A stretch of 10,692 nucleotides of DNA. It comes from an uncultured Pseudoxanthomonas sp. (GTDB taxonomy: Bacteria; Pseudomonadota; Gammaproteobacteria; Xanthomonadales; Xanthomonadaceae). The position numbers and the translations under genes were made by a program. Position 1 is the first letter of the stretch, and every line of letters starts with the position of its first letter. The notes under the pieces were generated by a model, which saw nothing but the letters and a program-made list of their open reading frames with translations, ran no database searches and had not been told where the DNA came from. This document shows, piece after piece, positions 6,293 to 10,692 of the stretch. The DNA lies in NCBI GenBank assembly GCA_946886405.1, contig CAMPIO010000111.1:1-10692 (forward strand), read 5' to 3'.

Positions 6293-7057
6293 TCAGGCAG
6301 GGAAGGACAGGTCGGCCACCAGGCCGTCGGACAACCAGCGCTTCAGCAGGCGCGCGGCGCGCAGTGCAGGCGAACGACCGGGCAGACGCGCGCACCAGTC
6401 GGCGAACGTGTCGCCGCGTTCGATGGCCACCAGTGCCATCGCCTCGTCGCGGGGCAGGCGGCGCCAATGGACATCGAACCCCGCGCGCCAGAGCAGCCAC
6501 GCGGTGGGTGGGTGCGGACGCAAGGGGGGCAGGCGCTCGCCACGCGCATGGGCATCGAGCACGGCAATGGCATTGCTGTGCAGGCGCAGGCGGCGCACGA
6601 CCGGGTGCAGCATCAAGCGAAGGCCGGCCCACGCTTCGGCAGAAAGCGCCGCCATGTCGTCGATGCTGCGCGCTGGCGCATCGGCGGCATCGAACACCTC
6701 GCCCTGCCGCCACTCCAGGCGCGCGAGATCGGCGGAGGTCGCATCGCGCAGGGCCAGCCAGTGCGGGAAACGCTGCCCTAGGTGCCGGACCGACGGATGG
6801 CGCGAAGGATGGGCGGCGAGATAGGCCTCAGCGAGAGTGTCGAAGCGGTCTTCGCCCAGCGAGGCGCGCAAGGCGGGAAAGTCGTGGCCCAGCACCTCCA
6901 CTAGGCGCCAACGGTAGCCTTCCGCATACACGCGCAGGCGTACTGAGGCAGGGGCCGGGGGTGCGTCGGACAGGAGCGGTGCCTCTGCGGGATTCCGGCG
7001 CAGCAGCCAGCTGGCGAGCTGTCGCTGCTGGTCGACGAGGGCCGTCGTGTGGTTCAT
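6293..7057 (-). CDS. bufC: BufC/HvfC-like DUF2063 protein, bufferin maturation partner
   Basis: A 254-residue soluble protein. The N-terminal DUF2063 domain (about 8-100) shows the family features QQRQLASWLL, RLRVYAEGYRWRLVEVL and DFPALRASLGEDRF. A more variable C-terminal domain (about 105-254) ends in a helical segment containing Trp and Leu. DUF2063 proteins are obligate partners of DUF692 enzymes in bufferin and methanobactin-like systems (MbnC is a distant functional analogue) and probably present the precursor to the enzyme. Start choice is firm: the ATG at 7057 has AGGAG 8 nt upstream and overlaps the bufB stop as ATGA, implying translational coupling. A longer upstream frame would simply lie inside bufB. 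Confidence 0.9.
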   Translation of the reverse strand: MNHTTALVDQQRQLASWLLRRNPAEAPLLSDAPPAPASVRLRVYAEGYRWRLVEVLGHDFPALRASLGEDRFDTLAEAYLAAHPSRHPSVRHLGQRFPHWLALRDATSADLARLEWRQGEVFDAADAPARSIDDMAALSAEAWAGLRLMLHPVVRRLRLHSNAIAVLDAHARGERLPPLRPHPPTAWLLWRAGFDVHWRRLPRDEAMALVAIERGDTFADWCARLPGRSPALRAARLLKRWLSDGLVADLSFPA

Positions 7058-7899
7058 GCCGCACGCTCCTGCACGGATGCACCGGCAGCGACGGCACGCG
7101 CGACATCCAGTTCGGTCAGAAGGTCTGCCAGCGGCGGGATGTGGTCGTCGCGTTCGATCATGGCCGGAACATGCCCGAACCGGCGCACCGCCTCCGCATA
7201 CAGCGACCACACGCCGTCAGGCACCGGGGCATCGTGCGTGTCGATCAGCAGGCCGCTGCCCCGCGCATCCTCGCTGTGTCCGGCCAGGTGGATCTGGCGG
7301 ATCGCGTCAGGCGGCAAACGATCGAGGAATGCGACCGCATCGAACCCGTGGTTGTGCGCGTTGACGAAGACATTGTTCACGTCCAGCAACAGCCCGCACC
7401 CGCTTTCGGCCACGATGGCGGACAGGAATTGCGCTTCGTCCAGCGTGTCGTCGGCGAAGCGCAGGTAGCTGGAGACGTTCTCGAGCGCCAGCGGCATGCC
7501 GAGCGCGTCCTGCACCTGGCGCACGCGCGCGGCGACATGCCGCACGGTGTCGTCGTTCTGCGGCAGGGGCAGCAGGTCGTGGAACTGCACGCCGGCATGG
7601 CGCGTCCAGCACAGGTGGTCCGACACGATCCGTGGCCGCACGCGCCGGGCCAGGCGGCCCAGCGCGCGCAGGTAGTCGCGGTCCAGCGGATCGCTTCCGC
7701 CGATGTCGAGCGACACGCCATGCATCACCACGGGCCATCGTTCGGCCATCCGGTCGAGCATCCACAGCGGCCGGCCGCCGTCGACCAGATAGTTCTCGCT
7801 GAGGATTTCCAGCCAGTCCACGCGCGCGCTGCCCGCGAGCAGCGCGTCGTAGTGCTGCGGGCGAAGGCCCAGGCCGAAACCATGCAGGGGCGTCGTCAT
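7054..7899 (-). CDS. bufB: BufB/HvfB-like DUF692 multinuclear iron enzyme, bufferin maturase
   Basis: A 281-residue TIM-barrel protein of the DUF692 (MbnB-like) family. These non-haem multi-iron oxygenases modify cysteines of small precursor peptides, to oxazolone/thioamide in methanobactin and to thiooxazole in bufferins. Family motifs run in order: LGLRPQHYD (10-18), SENYLVDGG (34-42), MHGVSLDIGG (59-68, His60), SDHLCW (93-98), LENVSSY (139-145, Glu140), LDVNNVFVNAHNHG (172-185, Asp173), HLAGH (204-208), IDTHD (219-223) and MIERDDHIP (247-255, Glu249). The His, Asp and Glu in these motifs are the expected iron ligands, so the enzyme looks intact. The start at 7899 is where family similarity begins; a 90-residue upstream extension in frame is Arg/Pro-rich, overlaps bufA and is not real. 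It lies 25 bases after bufA and overlaps bufC by 4 bases. Confidence 0.94.
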   Translation of the reverse strand: MTTPLHGFGLGLRPQHYDALLAGSARVDWLEILSENYLVDGGRPLWMLDRMAERWPVVMHGVSLDIGGSDPLDRDYLRALGRLARRVRPRIVSDHLCWTRHAGVQFHDLLPLPQNDDTVRHVAARVRQVQDALGMPLALENVSSYLRFADDTLDEAQFLSAIVAESGCGLLLDVNNVFVNAHNHGFDAVAFLDRLPPDAIRQIHLAGHSEDARGSGLLIDTHDAPVPDGVWSLYAEAVRRFGHVPAMIERDDHIPPLADLLTELDVARAVAAGASVQERAA

Positions 7900-7924
7900 G
7901 GCGTGTCGTCGCTCCGGCCTGGCG

Positions 7925-8227
7925 TCAGGTGTTGGCTTTCTTCGCGTCGGTCGCCTTCTTCTGCGGCTTGGGCGCTTCGAACTTGCCGCCGGCGGTCTTG
8001 CAGGTTTCGGCGGTGGATGCGGTGAAGCCGTGGCCCTTGCACGCGTTCTGGCCCTTGCAGGCGTTGGACGCGCTCTTGCACGCGCCTTGTCCCTTGCAGG
8101 CATTGGCGCCGACGCAGTGGCCGACCTTGGCCGAGCCGGATTCGGCCGCATGAGCCATCGGTGCACCGAGGAAGAGAGCGGCGGCGGCGACCGCGACGGA
8201 CAGGCCGGAAAGCTTGGTGGTGTTCAT
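7925..8227 (-). CDS. bufA: Bufferin-type Cys-rich metallophore precursor (BufA, probably BufA2-like)
   Basis: A 100-residue secreted small protein. A signal peptide covers about 1-27 (hydrophobic VAVAAAALFLGAP, AHA cleavage site), leaving a mature peptide of about 73 residues. The mature core has six Cys (38, 44, 50, 57, 63, 76), mostly spaced six apart in a repeated N-A-C-K-G-Q pattern (ANACKG, GACK, NACKGQNACKG). A Lys/Ala-rich tail follows (82-100). This arrangement, directly before DUF692, DUF2063 and DoxX genes, marks it as the modified substrate of the operon. The peptide should bind metal (copper in characterised bufferins) in the periplasm. The Cys-repeat type differs from the DUF2282 (BufA1) pattern and resembles BufA2. 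GAGG lies 7 nt before the ATG at 8227. The subfamily name is from memory; the precursor role is strongly supported by context. Confidence 0.9.
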   Translation of the reverse strand: MNTTKLSGLSVAVAAAALFLGAPMAHAAESGSAKVGHCVGANACKGQGACKSASNACKGQNACKGHGFTASTAETCKTAGGKFEAPKPQKKATDAKKANT

Positions 8228-8437
8228 GGGAGAGCCTCGTTGGAGTTGGGGAAGGCGTCGTCGGCAGCGCGCTGCAGGACGCCATGCCATTCCACCGCCA
8301 TGCGCCGGCGGCCACCATTCCCGAGCGTTCCCGCGATATGCCCCATCGTCCGGCTCCCGGCCTTGGCGGACGCGCGCGCATGAACGGGCGGACGCAGGGT
8401 CATGGTCGGTACCTGCCCCGTGGCCTACGATGGCGAC
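8228..8437. promoter_or_regulatory. Divergent control region between the bufferin operon and the AraC-type gene
   Basis: This 210-bp gap must hold the promoters of both divergent transcripts. On the plus side, TACGAT (8426-8431) lies 7 bases before the A of the AraC-type start codon. With no Shine-Dalgarno present, that spacing would fit a leaderless message, but the -35 is poor. On the bufA side no convincing sigma70 or ECF promoter could be fixed. A GGAATGG motif occurs twice on the minus strand. Nothing else was recognised. Confidence 0.4.
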
Positions 8438-9358
8438 ATGGATCCCTCGCCCCTCCGTGCGCTCGACCTGGCCGACGACGACGATCGCGACGCCGTCCTG
8501 GAGACCGTGCTGGGCGCCTATCGCATGCGCGTGGAGATCACGGCGGACGTGCGCTACTGCGGCACCTGGTACGACAGCGAGCCGGCGACGCACCACGGCC
8601 AGTTCCATCTGCTGACGCAGGGCCAATGCTGGATCAGTGGTGAAGCACTCGAGGCTCCCGTGCTGCTCGCGCAAGGCGACCTGATCGTCTTTCCCGCCGG
8701 CGTGCGCCACGTGCTGTCGTCGTCACCCGACCCGCACCTGCCCCATGCGCCTGATGCCGGCGACACCAGCATGCTGTGCGGCGAGCTGGAGTTCATCACC
8801 GGCTCGCACAATCCGATCTTCGCCGCGCTGCCGCGCTGGTTCGTGATACGCGGGCAGGACAGCAGCGCCGGCTTCCGGCAACTGGCGCAGATGCTGGCGG
8901 ACACCAGCCGGGAACGCCGCTGGGGTCGCCAGCTGGTGCAGAACAAGCTGGCCGATTCGTTGTTCACCATGGCCGTGTGCGAGTACGTGCGCCAGGCCGA
9001 GCAGCCGCGTGGCCTGCTCGCGGCGCTGACCGACGCACGCCTGTCGCGTGCGCTGTCGGCCATCCATGCGCGGCCCGGTGAAGACTGGACCATCCAGCTG
9101 ATGGCGCAGGAGGCGGGCATGTCGCGCACCGCATTCGCCGAACTGTTCACCGCGACGGTCGGGACCCCTCCCATCCAGTACCTGGCGCAGTGGCGGGCGA
9201 CCGAGGCGCGCCGGCTGCTGAAGAATCGGCGCTTCTCCGTCGCCGCGATTGCCGAGATGCTGGGTTACAGCAGCGAGGCGGCGTTCCGCCGCTTCTTCAA
9301 GCGCGTCGAAGGCGTGGGGCCGGGCAACGCGCGGCGTCGTCCCGGCGGATCCTCCTGA
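8438..9358 (+). CDS. AraC-family transcriptional regulator with N-terminal Cupin_6 domain
   Basis: A 306-residue DNA-binding regulator. The N-terminal Cupin_6/AraC-binding domain spans about 5-190, with family features CGTWYDSEPATHHGQFHLLTQ (41-61), LLAQGDLIVFPAGVRHVLS (76-94) and CGELEF (114-119). The C-terminal AraC domain (about 200-300) carries two helix-turn-helices: one around 217-237 (IQLMAQEAGMSRTAF) and one around 266-286 (FSVAAIAEMLGYSSEAAFRRFF). The closing family motif is slightly altered (GVGPGNARR rather than SPxxYRR). The start at 8438 begins family similarity; an in-frame ATG at 8402 is an alternative. It is transcribed divergently from bufABCD, the usual layout for a local regulator, but control of that operon is only an inference. 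The effector is unknown; His52, His53, His91 and several Cys in the sensor domain are noteworthy given the metal context. Confidence 0.92.
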   Translation: MDPSPLRALDLADDDDRDAVLETVLGAYRMRVEITADVRYCGTWYDSEPATHHGQFHLLTQGQCWISGEALEAPVLLAQGDLIVFPAGVRHVLSSSPDPHLPHAPDAGDTSMLCGELEFITGSHNPIFAALPRWFVIRGQDSSAGFRQLAQMLADTSRERRWGRQLVQNKLADSLFTMAVCEYVRQAEQPRGLLAALTDARLSRALSAIHARPGEDWTIQLMAQEAGMSRTAFAELFTATVGTPPIQYLAQWRATEARRLLKNRRFSVAAIAEMLGYSSEAAFRRFFKRVEGVGPGNARRRPGGSS

Positions 9359-9432
9359 AACAGTGCGCTGTGTTGGCTGCGGTTGCGCGAAGGGGCGCTA
9401 TCCTGCGCACCGGTTCCGTCCACCCTTCGCCC

Positions 9433-10467
9433 ATGCGCCCTGTCGCCCGTCTGTTTCCCGCTCTCGTGCTTGCCCCGCTGTTCCTGGTCGCCTGCGGCGG
9501 CGACAACGTCCGACCCGCACCGCCCGCCGCCGTGGTAAAGCCGGCGCCGGCGATGCCCAAGCCGAAGGTCGGTATCGCGCTCGGCGGCGGCGCGGCGAAG
9601 GGTTTCGCGCACATCGGCGTCATCAAGATGCTGGAAGCCAACGGCATCGAGCCGCAGATCGTGTCCGGCACCAGCGCCGGCAGCGTGGTCGGTGCGCTGT
9701 ATGCCAGCGGCATGGATCCCTTCCAGATGCAGAAGCAGGCCTTCGCGCTGGACGAAGCGAAGATCCGCGACGTGCGCCTGTTCTCCGGCGGGCTGGTGCA
9801 GGGCCAGAAGCTGCAGGACTACGTCAACGACCTGGTCGGCAAGCGCACGATCCAGCAATTGAAGAAGCCCTTCGCCGCCGTTTCCACGCAACTGGAGAAC
9901 GGCGAACGCACGGTATTCGTGCGTGGCAACACCGGTCAGGCGGTGCGCGCGTCAAGCAGCATCCCGGGCGTGTTCGAGCCGGTGGTGATCGGCAAGGCCA
10001 GCTACGTGGATGGCGGCGTGGTCAGCCCGGTGCCGGTGGACGCAGCGCGCCAGCTGGGCGCGGATTTCGTCATCGCCGTGGACATCTCCACCAAGGCGCC
10101 CGGCACCAAGCCCGGCAGCATGCTGGGCATCGTCAACCAGTCCATCGGCATCATGGGCCAGCGCCTGGGCGAACAGGAACTGGCGCGTGCCGACATCGTC
10201 ATCCGGCCGAAGGTCAACGACATCGGCCCGGCCGACTTCGAGCAGAAGAACAATGCCATCCTCGAAGGCGAACGCGCCGCGCTGGCGGCGATGCCGCAGA
10301 TCAAGGCCAAGCTCGCCGAACTGCAGCGCACCCGCACGGCCGCGCACGCGGCGAAACATGCGCCGCCGAAGCCGGACCCGCGTTGCCTGGAAGAACCGTC
10401 GCGACTGGGGCGCCTGTTCGGCCGCGACGTGAAGTGCGATGCCGCCGGGCAACCGGTGAAGCCGTAG
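9433..10467 (+). CDS. Patatin-like phospholipase, predicted lipoprotein
   Basis: A 344-residue serine acyl hydrolase of the RssA/patatin group. A lipoprotein signal peptide ends in lipobox LVAC with Cys21 as the lipidation site. A Pro/Ala/Lys-rich linker follows (24-45). The patatin domain spans about 46-255: oxyanion loop GGGAAKG (51-57), nucleophile elbow GTSAG (79-83, Ser81), substrate-pocket segment SSSIPGVFEP (174-183) and catalytic Asp in DGG (193-195). The Ser-Asp dyad is intact. Helical, Lys/Arg- and Pro-rich sequence occupies 290-344. It probably hydrolyses phospholipid or other acyl esters at an envelope membrane surface, facing the periplasm. The ATG at 9433 is chosen because it starts the signal peptide. 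TATCCT (9399-9404) is a possible -10. The TAG stop lies within the GTAG head of the following REP element, and the last 50 coding bases recur exactly at the window end. Confidence 0.92.
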   Translation: MRPVARLFPALVLAPLFLVACGGDNVRPAPPAAVVKPAPAMPKPKVGIALGGGAAKGFAHIGVIKMLEANGIEPQIVSGTSAGSVVGALYASGMDPFQMQKQAFALDEAKIRDVRLFSGGLVQGQKLQDYVNDLVGKRTIQQLKKPFAAVSTQLENGERTVFVRGNTGQAVRASSSIPGVFEPVVIGKASYVDGGVVSPVPVDAARQLGADFVIAVDISTKAPGTKPGSMLGIVNQSIGIMGQRLGEQELARADIVIRPKVNDIGPADFEQKNNAILEGERAALAAMPQIKAKLAELQRTRTAAHAAKHAPPKPDPRCLEEPSRLGRLFGRDVKCDAAGQPVKP

Positions 10468-10548
10468 AGCGGAGCTTGCTCCGCTGCTTCTGGCCCCCGC
10501 GCTTCGTGATACCCGATGCCGTGCGGAGCCGAGCAAGCTCGGCTCTAC
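10464..10548. repeat. REP doublet (BIME-like), type with AGCNGAGC arms
   Basis: Two GTAG-headed palindromes face each other. The left (10464-10485) is GTAG plus AGCGGAGC/GCTCCGCT around TT. The right, read on the minus strand (10548-10526), is GTAG plus AGCCGAGC/GCTCGGCT around TT. They differ by one G-C to C-G pair swap that preserves the stem, as expected for a selected hairpin. The GTAG heads supply the TAG stop codons of the patatin gene (10465-10467) and of the convergent minus-strand reading frame (10547-10545). The family differs from the doublet at 3246-3316. Confidence 0.8.
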
Positions 10549-10692
10549 GCTTTGGTCACGCGGCGCAGGTTGTCCCGCGCCCCCGCCTCCAGCGCGGCGT
10601 GGAAATACGGCGTGCTGTAGATCACCGGGCGAGCGAGTCGGCCGCGACGTGAAGTGCGATGCCGCCGGGCAACCGGTGAAGCCGTAGAGCGG
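10545..10692 (-). CDS. 3' end of an unidentified gene (partial, 5' part beyond window or assembly)
   Basis: On the minus strand an open frame ends at TAG (10547-10545). Its last 31 codons (10637-10548) read like real protein with local codon bias, including RPVIYSTPYFHAALEAG, and end in RRVTKA. I do not recognise the family. Upstream of 10637 the frame stays open but runs through the antisense of the repeated patatin 3' end. Those residues (10638-10692) are probably not part of the true protein if the repeat is an assembly overlap or a duplication. The gene converges on the patatin gene, with the REP doublet between them. Confidence 0.45.
   Translation of the reverse strand, partial: RSTASPVARRHRTSRRGRLARPVIYSTPYFHAALEAGARDNLRRVTKA

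Larger units (their letters stand above)
10418..10692. repeat. 55-bp exact direct repeat, period 220 bp
   Basis: Bases 10418-10472 (patatin 3' end, stop codon and first REP bases) recur without mismatch at 10638-10692, the last bases of the window. The bases just before the copies differ (T at 10417, G at 10637). The right-hand limit is unknown because the second copy is cut by the window end. It may be a tandem duplication of a 220-bp unit or an assembly-graph overlap. Confidence 0.9.

Noticed and set aside
7925..8110. Short repeated motifs in bufA DNA as a tandem repeat or CRISPR-like array
   Set aside because: The repetition reflects the Cys-Lys-Gly-Gln coding units. Units are too short and irregular for CRISPR and lie in an open reading frame.
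7900..8166. Arg/Pro-rich 89-residue extension of the DUF692 protein
   Set aside because: It overlaps bufA in another frame and has no family similarity. The conserved protein begins at 7899.
8228..8710. Long upstream extension of the bufA frame
   Set aside because: It runs antisense into the AraC-type gene. The signal peptide and GAGG site place the start at 8227.
9373..9404. Promoter for the patatin gene (TTGGCT or TTGCGC with TATCCT)
   Set aside because: The possible -35 elements are 20 and 10 nt from the -10, both outside the normal range. It is mentioned only as a possible -10.

Overview
The window reads as a high-GC gammaproteobacterial chromosome segment. It most resembles the Xanthomonadaceae/Lysobacteraceae (Pseudoxanthomonas, Stenotrophomonas, Lysobacter type). 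The basis is the gene content and codon use, GTAG-headed REP palindromes between genes, a yybP-ykoY riboswitch in front of a TerC-family gene, and a large TonB-dependent receptor. This placement is an inference from pattern recognition; no search was run.

Layout from left to right. (1) On the minus strand, an almost complete RlmI-type 23S rRNA m5C methyltransferase runs off the left edge. (2) Divergent from it, a sigma70-like promoter drives a leader with a clear manganese-sensing yybP-ykoY riboswitch, then a TerC/Alx-family membrane protein, a hairpin, and a rhomboid intramembrane protease. (3) A REP doublet and a rho-independent terminator separate the rhomboid gene from a convergent TonB-dependent receptor on the minus strand. 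(4) Upstream of the receptor, also on the minus strand, is a four-gene bufferin-type metallophore operon. Its order is a small secreted Cys-rich precursor (BufA-like), a DUF692 multi-iron maturase (BufB), a DUF2063 partner (BufC) and a DoxX-type membrane protein (BufD-like). Spacing is tight, with an ATGA start/stop overlap between bufB and bufC. (5) Divergent from that operon, on the plus strand, are an AraC/Cupin_6 regulator and then a patatin-like lipoprotein. (6) A second, different REP doublet lies between the patatin gene and the 3' end of an unidentified minus-strand gene, and supplies the TAG stop of both. (7) The last 55 bases exactly repeat the 3' end of the patatin gene, 220 bp downstream of the first copy. 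This suggests either a tandem duplication or the end of an assembled contig.

How the genes fit together: two independent metal-handling modules are visible, a Mn2+-responsive TerC unit and a (probably copper) bufferin unit. Bufferins are recently described ribosomally made, thiol-modified peptides that sequester metal in the periplasm. The DUF692/DUF2063 pair would modify precursor cysteines, and the DoxX protein probably supports the redox side. The AraC regulator is a positional candidate to control the operon. The receptor appears to be its own transcription unit: it has a 127-bp upstream gap with a perfect inverted repeat, plus its own terminator. No intergenic stretch exceeds 300 bases. 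I saw no tRNA, rRNA, insertion sequence or CRISPR array.
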